In this document: in pieces, positions 54,225-64,000 of the stretch
How positions within the stretch are numbered: position 1 is the stretch's first letter
How the letters are laid out: the number at the start of each line of letters is the position of its first letter
Assembly: GCF_002252565.1 (NCBI RefSeq)
Contig: NZ_NPML01000018.1
Location: forward strand, 414,888-478,887
Direction of reading: 5' to 3'
Length of the DNA: 64,000 bases
DNA from: Petroclostridium xylanilyticum
GTDB lineage: Bacteria; Bacillota; Clostridia; SK-Y3
Position numbers and translations under genes: made by a program
Notes under the pieces: generated by a model
Told to the model about the DNA's origin: nothing
The model's input: only the letters and a program-made list of their open reading frames with translations
Database searches by the model: none

Positions 54225-55331
54225 ATGAAAATACTTTGCGACAAAAATATTTTATTGGACGGAATAAATATTGTGCAAAAAGCTGTTTCGCCAAAGTCAG
54301 CTTTACCAATTTTAGAAGGGATTTTGTTAGAAGCTTCAGAAAATTTAAAATTAACCGGAAATGATCTGGAGCTTGGTATTGAATGCAATGTCGAAGCAAC
54401 GGTCGAACGGACTGGATCAGTTGTACTTAATTCAAAAATATTTGGAGATATAGTAAGAAAATTGCCTAATGATATCGTTCATATAGAAGTACAAGAGAAT
54501 AATAGCACATATATAAAATGTGGAAATTCTGAATTTACTATTATGGGGATATCTTCAGCAGAATTTCCAGAACTACCTAAAGTTCAAAAAGAAAATGCCT
54601 TGGTTGTTACCCAAGAGTGCTTGAGAAGTATGATTCGACAAACAATATTTGCAGTAGGTACTAATGAAAATAAACTCATTCTTACAGGTTCTTGTTTAGA
54701 AGTTAACAATAATGAGTTAAATATGGTTTCTGTAGACGGATATAGACTTGCATTAAGAAAAGAAACTATAGACACAAAAGATAGTAAATTATCTATTGTT
54801 ATTCCTGGAAAGACGTTAAATGAATTATCAAAAATAATACGAGAAGGTGAAGAAGATATAAATATATATATTACTACAAAACATGTACTCTTTGAATTTG
54901 ATAATTGTCGTATCATATCCAGGTTATTAGAAGGCGAATTTTTAAATTATAAACAGATTATACCTAAAGAATACCAATTAAGGGTTAAAGCATCGGTAAA
55001 ACCCCTTATAGATAGCATTGAACGCGCAGCTCTTATCATAACTTCAGATAATCAGAAATACCCTGTAAAATTAAATATAAAAATGGATAAGATCATTATA
55101 AGCTGTATGACACAAACTGGGACAGTTCAGGATTCGGTTCCTGTAGAAACTTTTGGTGATGATCTAGAGATAGGCTTTAACCACAAATATCTTTTGGATG
55201 CTTTAAAAGCATGTGAGTGTGATGAAATCTATATGGAATTTAACACCAGCTTAAGCCCATGTATTATAAAACCTATTGAAGGAGAGCAATTTATTTATTT
55301 AGTATTGCCTGTAAGATTGAGAAGTGAATAA
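54225..55331 (+). CDS. dnaN: DNA polymerase III beta clamp
   Basis: A 368-residue sliding clamp with three similar domains. Motifs: NIVQKAVSPKSALPILEGILLEA, TIMGISSAEFPELP, LTGSCLEVNNNELNMVSVDGYRLALRK, and the C-terminal EFNTSLSPCIIKPIEGEQFIYLVLPVRL that builds the partner-binding pocket. The RBS AAAAGGAG is directly followed by a perfect DnaA box that fills the spacer to the ATG. Confidence 0.98.
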   Translation: MKILCDKNILLDGINIVQKAVSPKSALPILEGILLEASENLKLTGNDLELGIECNVEATVERTGSVVLNSKIFGDIVRKLPNDIVHIEVQENNSTYIKCGNSEFTIMGISSAEFPELPKVQKENALVVTQECLRSMIRQTIFAVGTNENKLILTGSCLEVNNNELNMVSVDGYRLALRKETIDTKDSKLSIVIPGKTLNELSKIIREGEEDINIYITTKHVLFEFDNCRIISRLLEGEFLNYKQIIPKEYQLRVKASVKPLIDSIERAALIITSDNQKYPVKLNIKMDKIIISCMTQTGTVQDSVPVETFGDDLEIGFNHKYLLDALKACECDEIYMEFNTSLSPCIIKPIEGEQFIYLVLPVRLRSE

Positions 55332-55430
55332 TTAGAGATTAAGATAAAGATTAACGCTCATGATCCGCCGATACAGGTCACAGATACAAATGAAAATAGT
55401 ATTAAACTGTTATGCATAAAATATGACGAC

Positions 55431-55460
55431 AAGCCTGAGAATTAAAATCTCAGGCTTATT
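55431..55460 (+). terminator. dnaN terminator
   Basis: A perfect 10-bp stem AAGCCTGAGA / TCTCAGGCTT followed by ATTAAAAG, 100 bases past the stop codon. It separates dnaA-dnaN from the S4/recF/gyr genes, at least in part. Confidence 0.65.
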
Positions 55461-55534
55461 AAAAGTTATTTATTAAACTTATAAATAATGATATAATATT
55501 AACAAATATATATTGAGATTAGGTGAATATTAAT

Positions 55535-55750
55535 ATGGACAAAATTAAGATTGATACTGAATATATTAAGCTGGACCAATTACTTAAATGGGCTGGTATA
55601 GCGGAATCGGGGGCAGATGCAAAGCAGCTTATAATAAATGGACTAGTAAAAGTAAACGGACAAGTTGTAGAGCAAAGAGGTAAAAAAATATTTCCAAACG
55701 ATCATATTACAGTTAAACTGGAAAATAATATTGAATTTATCGTAGAATAG
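55535..55750 (+). CDS. yaaA: S4-domain RNA-binding protein (YaaA/RlbA)
   Basis: A 71-residue protein: IKLDQLLKWAGIAESGADAKQLIINGLVKVNGQVVEQRGKKIFPNDHITV is an S4 fold. The same small gene sits between dnaN and recF in B. subtilis and is linked to ribosome assembly. I chose ATG 55535 after TTAGGTGA; a GTG 12 bases upstream overlaps that site. Confidence 0.93.
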   Translation: MDKIKIDTEYIKLDQLLKWAGIAESGADAKQLIINGLVKVNGQVVEQRGKKIFPNDHITVKLENNIEFIVE

Positions 55751-55762
55751 AGGATCTTTTAA

Positions 55763-56875
55763 ATGCATGTCAGTAATATAAAATTAAGCAATTATAGAAA
55801 TTATAACTATGCTGATATAGATTTCGGAAAAGGCATTAACGTTATCTACGGTAATAATGCACAAGGTAAAACCAACATTCTTGAATCAATATATTTGTTT
55901 GCTACCGGTAAATCGCATCGTACAAATAGGGACAAAGAATTGATAAGATTTGGATATGATTATGCTAATATTAAGATGAGTTTTTTAAGTAAAGATGAAT
56001 GTAAAACTGGGGAAATGGTTTTATCCCAAAATCAAAAAAAAAGAATAAAAATAAATGAAATACCCATTAATAGAATAGGCGAATTAATGGGATTTTTCAA
56101 TGCCGTTATGTTTTCACCAGAGGATCTAAATTTGATAAAGGAAGGACCTTCACTGCGCAGGAGATTTTTAGATGTATGCATTAGTCAGATGCGTCCTGCT
56201 TATTTTTATAACTTACAGCAGTATATGAAAGTTTTAGAACAAAGGAATAATCTTTTAAAAACAATTAGTAAAAAAAGTTCGCTTCAAGACACCTTATCTG
56301 TCTGGGATGAAAAATTGATGGAGTACGGTGCCAAAATCATACTATATAGAGCATTATTTATAAAAAAAATACAAGAAATTGCAAAGTCCATCCATTTTAA
56401 TATTACACAGGGTGCAGAACAACTGGATGTTCAATATTTACCTAATGTTGAAATTGGAGAAACAAATCAATTGGCAGAAATTAAAAAGCTTTTTGAAAAA
56501 ATTTTGAACGCTAATAAGAGAAAAGAAGTTGATACTGGAATTACTTTAACTGGCCCTCATAGAGATGATGTCGATTTTATAGTAAATAATATATCTGTAA
56601 AAAATTTTGGTTCCCAAGGACAACAGCGGACGGCAGTTCTTTCTTTAAAAATGGCGGAGATGGAATTTATGAAAGAAGATTTAGGGGAATATCCTGTACT
56701 TTTACTAGATGATATAATGTCTGAGTTAGACCATCAAAGGCAGGAGTATATTTTAAGAAGTATGGAAAATAAACAGGTAATGATTACTTGTACAGATATT
56801 GATAGATTTATTATGGATAGGGATATCTCATTTTTTAAGATTGAAAAAGGTACTGTTTTGAAAGGAGGACATTAG
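55763..56875 (+). CDS. recF: DNA replication and repair protein RecF
   Basis: A 370-residue SMC-like ATPase. Walker A NVIYGNNAQGKTNILESIYL (~30-50), signature ISVKNFGSQGQQRTAVLSLKMAE, and Walker B VLLLDDIMSELDHQRQEYIL. It loads RecA at gaps with RecO and RecR. It starts 12 bases after the S4 gene and ends one base before remB. Confidence 0.97.
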   Translation: MHVSNIKLSNYRNYNYADIDFGKGINVIYGNNAQGKTNILESIYLFATGKSHRTNRDKELIRFGYDYANIKMSFLSKDECKTGEMVLSQNQKKRIKINEIPINRIGELMGFFNAVMFSPEDLNLIKEGPSLRRRFLDVCISQMRPAYFYNLQQYMKVLEQRNNLLKTISKKSSLQDTLSVWDEKLMEYGAKIILYRALFIKKIQEIAKSIHFNITQGAEQLDVQYLPNVEIGETNQLAEIKKLFEKILNANKRKEVDTGITLTGPHRDDVDFIVNNISVKNFGSQGQQRTAVLSLKMAEMEFMKEDLGEYPVLLLDDIMSELDHQRQEYILRSMENKQVMITCTDIDRFIMDRDISFFKIEKGTVLKGGH

Positions 56876-56876
56876 A

Positions 56877-57146
56877 ATGTTTTTGCATCTGGGTGGGGAT
56901 GTAGTAGTTAGTTTAAAAAATGTTATTGCTATAATGGACCTTGAAACTACTACTATTTCAAAAATAACTAAAGAATTTTTGACTATTGCTGAAGAAGAAG
57001 GGTTTATAGAAAATATTTCAGAAGATCTGCCAAAATCCTTTATTATTACCGAAGTAGATAAGAAGAGTAAAATATACCTTTCACCAATTTCATCTATAAC
57101 TCTTTATAAGAGAGCCGGATATATTGATGATATAGCAAACGTTTAA
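56877..57146 (+). CDS. remB: RemB/DUF370-type DNA-binding regulator
   Basis: An 89-residue protein of the RemA/RemB (DUF370) family: MFLHLGGDVVVSLKNVIAIMDLET at the N-terminus and KIYLSPISSITLYKRAGYI at the end. In B. subtilis the same gene (yaaB) lies between recF and gyrB and influences biofilm matrix genes. Its start overlaps the recF end region, with AAAGGAGG as RBS. Confidence 0.93.
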   Translation: MFLHLGGDVVVSLKNVIAIMDLETTTISKITKEFLTIAEEEGFIENISEDLPKSFIITEVDKKSKIYLSPISSITLYKRAGYIDDIANV

Positions 57147-59081
<1,935 letters not shown>

Positions 59082-59084
59082 GTT

Positions 59085-59135
59085 AGTGGGTAGTGGGTTG
59101 TGAGTTGAAAAATATAACGCTACCCACTACCCACT
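59085..59135. repeat. Perfect 14-bp inverted repeat between gyrB and gyrA
   Basis: AGTGGGTAGTGGGT (59085-59098) and ACCCACTACCCACT (59122-59135) with a 23-base AT-rich loop. Each arm is itself a doubled AGTGGGT. No T run follows, so a read-through or processing hairpin is more likely than a terminator. Confidence 0.85.
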
Positions 59136-59165
59136 ATTTCATATCAAAGGGAGGATAACAAACAA

Positions 59166-61616
59166 ATGATTGACAACTCCGCACAAAAGATTATTCCGGT
59201 GGATATCGAGTCGGAAATGAAAAAATCATATATAGACTATGCAATGAGTGTTATTGTTGGGCGAGCGCTTCCAGATGTAAGGGATGGGTTAAAGCCGGTT
59301 CATAGAAGAATACTTTATGCTATGAATGAGTTAGGATTTACTCCGGATAAGCCCCACAGAAAATCTGCAACCACTGTTGGAGAAGTTCTAGGTAAATATC
59401 ATCCTCATGGAGATGCGGCTGTATATGATAGTATGGTAAGAATGGCTCAAGATTTTTCTTTGAGATATCCTTTAATTGACGGCCACGGAAACTTTGGTTC
59501 TATTGATGGGGATCCGGCGGCAGCAATGAGATATACTGAAGCAAGAATGTCTAAACTGGCAGTAGAAATGCTCAGCGATATTGAAAAGGAAACGGTAGAT
59601 TTTGTTCCTAACTATGATGAAAGATTAAAAGAGCCTTCAGTATTGCCCTCAAGGTTTCCAAATCTACTTGTCAATGGCTCATCAGGAATAGCAGTTGGTA
59701 TGGCAACCAACATACCACCCCATAACCTTACTGAAGTAATTAACGGTATTGTAGCTATCATTGACGACCCTGATATAACGATTGAAGAACTCATGCAGCA
59801 TATTAAAGGCCCTGATTTTCCAACGGCCGGAATTATAATGGGACGCCAAGGAATTAAAGAAGCCTATATGACGGGAAAAGGTAGAATTGTTACCAGGGCT
59901 AAAGCAACTATTGAACAGATGAACAATAACAAGCAGAGGATTATTGTTACTGAAATTCCTTATCAGGTTAACAAGGCAAGATTAATTGAAAAGATTGCCG
60001 AGCTTGTAAGAGATAAGAAGGTTGAAGGTATTTCTGATTTAAGGGATGAATCAGATAGAGAAGGCATGAGAATAGTAATAGAGCTTAAGAGAGATGCTAA
60101 TGGAAATATTATATTAAATCAACTCTATAAATATACCCAAATGCAGGAAACTTTTAGTGTTATCATGCTTGCCTTGGTAGATAATGAACCGAAAATCCTT
60201 AACTTGAGACAAGTATTGGACCATTACATTGATTTTCAAAAGCAGGTTATAGTTAGAAGAACAAAATATGATCTTGATAAAGCTGAAGCAAGGGCTCATA
60301 TATTAGAAGGATTGCGAATAGCTTTAGATCATATAGATGCAATTATTAGCATAATCCGAAATTCTCAAACTACTGCTATTGCAAAAGAAAGGTTAATGGG
60401 AGAGTTTAATTTAAGTGATGCCCAGTCCCAGGCTATATTAGATATGAGGCTTTCAAGATTAACAGGGTTGGAAAGAGAGAAAATAGAGGAAGAATACAGG
60501 GAGCTTTTGGAAACTATTAAATATTTGAGAGACGTTTTAGCAAATGAATCTATGGTACTTGGAATTATTAAAGAAGAATTACTTATAATAAAAGAAAAAT
60601 TTGGAGATGAAAGGAGAACCGCTATTAGCATTGTTGATGATGAAATTGATATAGAAGATTTGATAGAAGAAGAAGAAAATGTAATCACCCTCACCCATTT
60701 TGGATATATTAAGCGTTTACCTGCCAACACGTATAAAAGCCAAAAAAGAGGGGGCAAAGGAATCGTAGGGTTGAGTACCAGGGAAGAGGACTTTGTAGAA
60801 ACATTGTTCATAGCTTCTACTCATCATCACATACTGTTCTTTACCGACAAAGGGAAAATGTATAGATTGAAGGCTTATGAAATTCCCGAAGCAGGAAGGC
60901 AGGCAAAAGGTACTGCAATAGTAAATCTTTTAGAAATTGAACCAGGAGAAAAGGTTACAGCTGTAATACCTGTGAAAGAATTTAGAGAAGGGCAGTATTT
61001 ACTGATGGTAACCAAACATGGTGTTGTTAAGAAAACAGACTTAATGGAATATGATACGGCTAGAAAAAGCGGATTAGCTGCTATTACTCTCAGGGATGAG
61101 GATGAATTAATAAGAGTTAAACTAACTGACGGAAATCAACAGGTTATTCTGGGAACCCGATACGGTCAGGCAATAAGGTTTAGTGAAGAGGATGTCAGGC
61201 CGATGGGAAGAACTGCGCAGGGGGTAAAAGCTATAGAACTAAATGAGGGCGATTATGTTGTAGGAATGTCTCTCATAAGGGAAAATGCAGACCTCCTTGT
61301 GGTAACAGAGAATGGCTTTGGCAAAAAGACCAGTCTTGATGAATATCGTATTCAATCTAGAGGCGGAAAAGGAATCCTCACATATAAAATAACTGAAAAA
61401 ACAGGAAATATAGCCGGCATCAAAGTTGTTACGGATAAAGATGATGTCATGCTAATAACCTCTGATGGTACTATTATTAGATTGCAAGTTAAAGAAATAA
61501 GCAGAATGGGTAGGTCTACACAAGGCGTTACACTAATGAGGATGGAAGAAAACGTTAAAGTTGTTGGTGTTGCAAGAATTGAAGAAGAAGCTGAGGAAAA
61601 TGATGAAGTAGAATAG
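59166..61616 (+). CDS. gyrA: DNA gyrase subunit A
   Basis: An 816-residue protein. The winged-helix/tower part has [21 protein letters not shown], the quinolone-resistance region [19 protein letters not shown] and the catalytic Tyr in [11 protein letters not shown] (~residue 124). A coiled coil follows, then the C-terminal beta-pinwheel with GyrA-box-like QKRGGKG near residue 525. The acidic tail ends [28 protein letters not shown]. Confidence 0.98.
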   Translation: MIDNSAQKIIPVDIESEMKKSYIDYAMSVIVGRALPDVRDGLKPVHRRILYAMNELGFTPDKPHRKSATTVGEVLGKYHPHGDAAVYDSMVRMAQDFSLRYPLIDGHGNFGSIDGDPAAAMRYTEARMSKLAVEMLSDIEKETVDFVPNYDERLKEPSVLPSRFPNLLVNGSSGIAVGMATNIPPHNLTEVINGIVAIIDDPDITIEELMQHIKGPDFPTAGIIMGRQGIKEAYMTGKGRIVTRAKATIEQMNNNKQRIIVTEIPYQVNKARLIEKIAELVRDKKVEGISDLRDESDREGMRIVIELKRDANGNIILNQLYKYTQMQETFSVIMLALVDNEPKILNLRQVLDHYIDFQKQVIVRRTKYDLDKAEARAHILEGLRIALDHIDAIISIIRNSQTTAIAKERLMGEFNLSDAQSQAILDMRLSRLTGLEREKIEEEYRELLETIKYLRDVLANESMVLGIIKEELLIIKEKFGDERRTAISIVDDEIDIEDLIEEEENVITLTHFGYIKRLPANTYKSQKRGGKGIVGLSTREEDFVETLFIASTHHHILFFTDKGKMYRLKAYEIPEAGRQAKGTAIVNLLEIEPGEKVTAVIPVKEFREGQYLLMVTKHGVVKKTDLMEYDTARKSGLAAITLRDEDELIRVKLTDGNQQVILGTRYGQAIRFSEEDVRPMGRTAQGVKAIELNEGDYVVGMSLIRENADLLVVTENGFGKKTSLDEYRIQSRGGKGILTYKITEKTGNIAGIKVVTDKDDVMLITSDGTIIRLQVKEISRMGRSTQGVTLMRMEENVKVVGVARIEEEAEENDEVE

Positions 61617-61627
61617 TAGAATAATAA

Positions 61628-61657
61628 AATAACGGATTGTAAAAGCAATCCGTTATT
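61628..61657. terminator. Bidirectional terminator between gyrA and the converging small gene
   Basis: A perfect 12-bp stem AATAACGGATTG / CAATCCGTTATT with a six-base loop. It lies 11 bases after the gyrA stop and covers the end of the minus-strand gene at 61653. Confidence 0.75.
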
Positions 61658-61820
61658 GATTTTCATCCTCTTGTATTTCTTCCGTCTCTTCATTGCCGTA
61701 AGCTTCAAAGCTTTTTACCAAAACGTCAGCCGGAGAAATACTTACTAAATTACCATCACCCAGAACATTGGCTTCTACTATCCTTTGAGCCAATGTTTTT
61801 TTTTCATCTCTTGGTTTCAT
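61653..61820 (-). CDS. Unknown 55-residue acidic-tailed protein
   Basis: ATG at 61820 nine bases after AAGGAG. The protein starts MKPRDEKKTLAQRIVEANVL, then GDGNLVSISPADVLVKSFEAY, with an acidic end. There is no membrane helix. It converges on gyrA and shares its terminator. No family is recognised. Confidence 0.55.
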   Translation of the reverse strand: MKPRDEKKTLAQRIVEANVLGDGNLVSISPADVLVKSFEAYGNEETEEIQEDENQ

Positions 61821-61983
61821 TGGCATAAACTCCTTGTACAATTAATATTGTATTAAATCAGTGACCGAAGCCACTGTTCGACCCATTAAAAATCATTGTT
61901 AACATAACACTTCAAACTTCATACTTTTCTAAACATCAAGCACATCATACGGCTTCACATCTTAGCCATTATGCCAGCACCTG

Positions 61984-62013
61984 TTGGCCTGAACCTTGAA
62001 AATCATGTATAAT
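61984..62013 (+). promoter_or_regulatory. Probable promoter of the IS110 leader and transposase
   Basis: TTGGCC (61984-61989), an 18-base spacer, TATAAT (62008-62013). It predicts a transcript with a leader of about 215 bases before the transposase ATG. Confidence 0.5.
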
Positions 62014-62015
62014 AT

Positions 62016-62150
62016 CTTCCGGACTTGGAAGGTGTGTGTATCACCTCCTGGGACGGACCTTAGCGGGCCGATTACCCGTGTGAAAGAGTATTTATCCATT
62101 CCGGTAAGTCTACATGATTTGGCTGGTTGAGGCCAGCTAATAAGCTGGTT
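62016..62150 (+). ncRNA. Candidate IS110 bridge RNA in the left-end leader
   Basis: The leader has several hairpins in a row: CTTCC/GGAAG (62016-62031) or the alternative GGAAGGTG/CACCTCC; CGGACC/GGGCCG (62054-62070); and CCAGCT/AGCTGG (62133-62148), which competes with GCTGG/CCAGC (62122-62137). IS110 elements are known to make a structured guide RNA from this non-coding end. The call is by analogy; guide loops cannot be proven without the insertion junctions. Confidence 0.4.
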
Positions 62151-62236
62151 CCTCGTGTCACATGCAAGGTTGTTTGCTTACATGGGAAGGAATGGAGGCT
62201 TTTAAGTCCATCAATCTTGTAAAGGAGGCATTTTTA

Positions 62237-63526
62237 ATGAATTTCAGACCCATTGCAGGCATTGATGTGGGCAAGTTCTTCAGTGAGATGGCGATTCTTT
62301 CTCCATCCAATGAAGTAATTGCCCGCATGAAGATTCGCCATGATTCCAGTACCGACGTTGAAAGAGCCGTTGAATTGCTGAAAAAAACGGAAAAGGACTT
62401 TGATTCAAGGCCTTTCGTCGTCATGGAATCCACCGGGCACTATCACAAAATCCTTTTCCATTCACTTTGTAAAGCTGGATTTGAGGTTTCAGTAACAAAC
62501 CCCATCCAGACTGATTCTATCAAAAATATTGGAATTAGAAAAGTGAAAAATGATAAAGTGGATGCCCGGAAAATTGCATTGCTCTACAGATTTCAGGAGC
62601 TTAAAACTACTAATATCCTCGATGAGGATATTGAATGCTTAAGGAGCCTTTGCCGCCAGTACTACAAGCTCTCTGACGAGCTTACTGCCTACAAAAACAG
62701 GTTTACGGGTATTGTTGACCAACTCATGCTAAACTTTAAGGATGTATTCCCCAACATCTTTTCAAAGGCTGCTCTTGCAGTCCTGGAGGAGTATCCTACG
62801 CCTGCCCATATTCTTAAGGCTGACAGGAACAAGCTGATTTCAATGATTCAGGAAAAGTCCCACAAAAGCCTTAAATGGGCAACTGAAAAGTATGAGCTTT
62901 TGGTCTCCAAGGCCAGAGATTTTGAACCTTTGAGCATTCACAATTCCTCAAATATTGCCATGCTCGGTGTGTACATCTCCATGATCAGAACCCTGGAGGA
63001 AAACCTGGAGAAAGTCCTTAAAGCCATCCATAAGCTGATTGATGAGGACCTGGCAAAGGACATGCCTGTACTTGCATTGACGCTTGAACTCTTGCAGAGC
63101 ATTCCCGGCATAGGCCTTCTGTCTGCTGCCACCATTCTTGCGGAGATTGGCGACTTTTCGGCCTTTAAAAAGCCGGGCAAGCTGGTTGCTTATTTCGGCA
63201 TTGACCCCTCTGTCATGCAGTCCGGAGAGTTTACCGGTACACGTAACAAGATGTCTAAGAGGGGTTCAAGGCTGCTTCGCAGGGTGCTTTTTACAATTGC
63301 TCTTGCCAATATCCGTACCAAGAGGGATAAGACAGCTTGCAACCCTGTGTTACTGGAGTTTTATCAACAGAAGTGCCGGAGCAAACCTAAAAAAGTAGCT
63401 TTGGGAGCTGTTATGCGTAAGCTTGTTAATTATATTTTTGCTGTTCTGAGGGATAGAAAGCCTTATCAGCTACGTAGCCCCCAAGAGCATGCGAAGAATC
63501 TTGCAGCAAAGCATACAGCAGCTTAA
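62237..63526 (+). CDS. IS110-family transposase/recombinase
   Basis: A 429-residue protein starting at ATG 62237 after AAAGGAGGC. The N-terminal DEDD RuvC-like domain shows IAGIDVGKFFSEMAI (first Asp), VVMESTGHYHKILF (Glu), and KNDKVDARKIALLY (DxxD). The C-terminal Tnp_20 domain has LLQSIPGIGLLSAATILAEIGDFSAFKKPGKLVAYFGIDPSVMQSGEF with the conserved Ser region near GTRNKMSKRGSRLLRRVLF. The gene appears intact. GC content is clearly higher than the gyrA region, in keeping with recent arrival. Confidence 0.94.
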   Translation: MNFRPIAGIDVGKFFSEMAILSPSNEVIARMKIRHDSSTDVERAVELLKKTEKDFDSRPFVVMESTGHYHKILFHSLCKAGFEVSVTNPIQTDSIKNIGIRKVKNDKVDARKIALLYRFQELKTTNILDEDIECLRSLCRQYYKLSDELTAYKNRFTGIVDQLMLNFKDVFPNIFSKAALAVLEEYPTPAHILKADRNKLISMIQEKSHKSLKWATEKYELLVSKARDFEPLSIHNSSNIAMLGVYISMIRTLEENLEKVLKAIHKLIDEDLAKDMPVLALTLELLQSIPGIGLLSAATILAEIGDFSAFKKPGKLVAYFGIDPSVMQSGEFTGTRNKMSKRGSRLLRRVLFTIALANIRTKRDKTACNPVLLEFYQQKCRSKPKKVALGAVMRKLVNYIFAVLRDRKPYQLRSPQEHAKNLAAKHTAA

Positions 63527-63574
63527 TAGTACTTGTACTTGATGTTCAGTTTTCAAAGAGCAACTTATTATTTC

Positions 63575-63699
63575 AGACCAGCTATTTTATGTCTACTTCA
63601 CTTAGGTGGTCTTGTTGTCATGCCTTTGATTAACGTCAGGAGTCTAAAAAAATTTCTCAAAATTTTTCTTAAAAACTCTTGACTTTAATTAGCTGGTCT
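63575..63699. repeat. Inverted pair in the right-hand region of the IS110 element
   Basis: AGACCAGCTA (63575-63584) and TAGCTGGTCT (63690-63699) are perfect complements 105 bases apart. The core CCAGCTA/TAGCTGG also occurs in the leader hairpin at 62133-62148. Confidence 0.7.
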
Positions 63700-63914
63700 T
63701 TCATAGCAATTTCTTATACATCGGCAAAATCAAGATATAACTTTTTCTAAACATTTTGTTATAGTTTTTCAGGTGAAGAATTAAAATATACATTAATGTC
63801 ATTGAAAAATATTTAGTGGATATTTGGTTTTTCAATAATAAAAACCGAAAGCAGAAGCTATTAATAAATGAATAAAAATTATAGAAATGGTTTAAAATAC
63901 CAATAAAAAAGGTG

Positions 63915-63943
63915 TTGACAGATTAAAAAGATTATGTTAGTAT
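63915..63943 (+). promoter_or_regulatory. Strong promoter P1, probably of an rRNA operon
   Basis: TTGACA (63915-63920), a 17-base spacer, TAGTAT (63938-63943). It is followed 79 bases later by a second TTGACA. No gene starts before the window ends. Confidence 0.65.
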
Positions 63944-63993
63944 AGCATTTGTCGCTTCGGTAAGAAGTGATAAAAAATATCAGAAAAAAGTTG

Positions 63994-64000
63994 TTGACAA
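63994..64000 (+). promoter_or_regulatory. Start of a second tandem promoter (-35 only)
   Basis: TTGACA at 63994-63999; the -10 lies outside the window. Tandem TTGACA promoters about 80 bases apart are typical for Firmicutes rrn operons. Confidence 0.5.

Larger units (their letters stand above)
61984..63699 (+). mobile_element. IS110-family insertion sequence, ends not resolved
   Basis: The element consists of a structured leader, a DEDD transposase and a right-hand non-coding part containing AGACCAGCTA / TAGCTGGTCT. IS110 elements lack true terminal repeats and target duplications, so I cannot place the ends; the coordinates are a minimal estimate. It sits between gyrA and a probable rRNA operon. 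Confidence 0.6.

Overview
The window is a piece of a low-GC, endospore-forming-type Clostridia chromosome that includes the replication origin. The evidence is the gene order rnpA-rpmH-oriC-dnaA-dnaN-S4 gene-recF-remB-gyrB-gyrA, two perfect parS sites, a Noc-like second ParB, a Spo0E-type phosphatase, a YugP-type protease and SpoIIIJ/Jag homologues. I cannot name the genus from sequence alone. Genes left of oriC mostly run on the minus strand and genes right of it on the plus strand, so most follow fork movement.

Region 1 (about 0.6-21.6 kb) is a decayed contractile-tail prophage of PBSX/xkd type, reading leftwards. It holds the portal, a MuF head protein with a toxin-like tail, scaffold, capsid, connectors, sheath, tube, frameshifted chaperones, tape measure, LysM and baseplate proteins, tail fibre, holin and amidase. 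A hicAB toxin-antitoxin pair lies at its left. At its right, a truncated terminase is fused head-to-head with a truncated integrase next to tRNA-Ser(GGA). The terminase ATPase domain and the whole early region are missing.

Region 2 (21.6-41 kb) is chromosomal. It contains prfC, small sporulation-type genes, an LD-carboxypeptidase, tadA, yugP, htrA, an unusual ParB-like/BMP fusion, a metallophosphoesterase, a DnaD-DnaC pair, a bifunctional homocysteine methyltransferase/MTHFR and serS. It also carries six tRNAs: all four serine isoacceptors plus two arginine tRNAs.

Region 3 (41-52 kb) is the segregation and translation block left of the origin: parS, parB, parA, parS, noc, rsmG, mnmG, mnmE, jag, yidC, yidD, rnpA and rpmH. 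Region 4 (52-61.6 kb) is oriC and the replication-initiation operon. Two clusters of DnaA boxes flank dnaA, and the second cluster ends in a DnaA-trio-like, AT-rich stretch just before dnaN.

Region 5 (61.6-64 kb) holds an IS110-family element with a structured leader that could be a bridge RNA. Tandem strong promoters at the very end probably drive an rRNA operon beyond the window. Three families of short dispersed repeats are scattered through the intergenic spaces between 32 and 50 kb.
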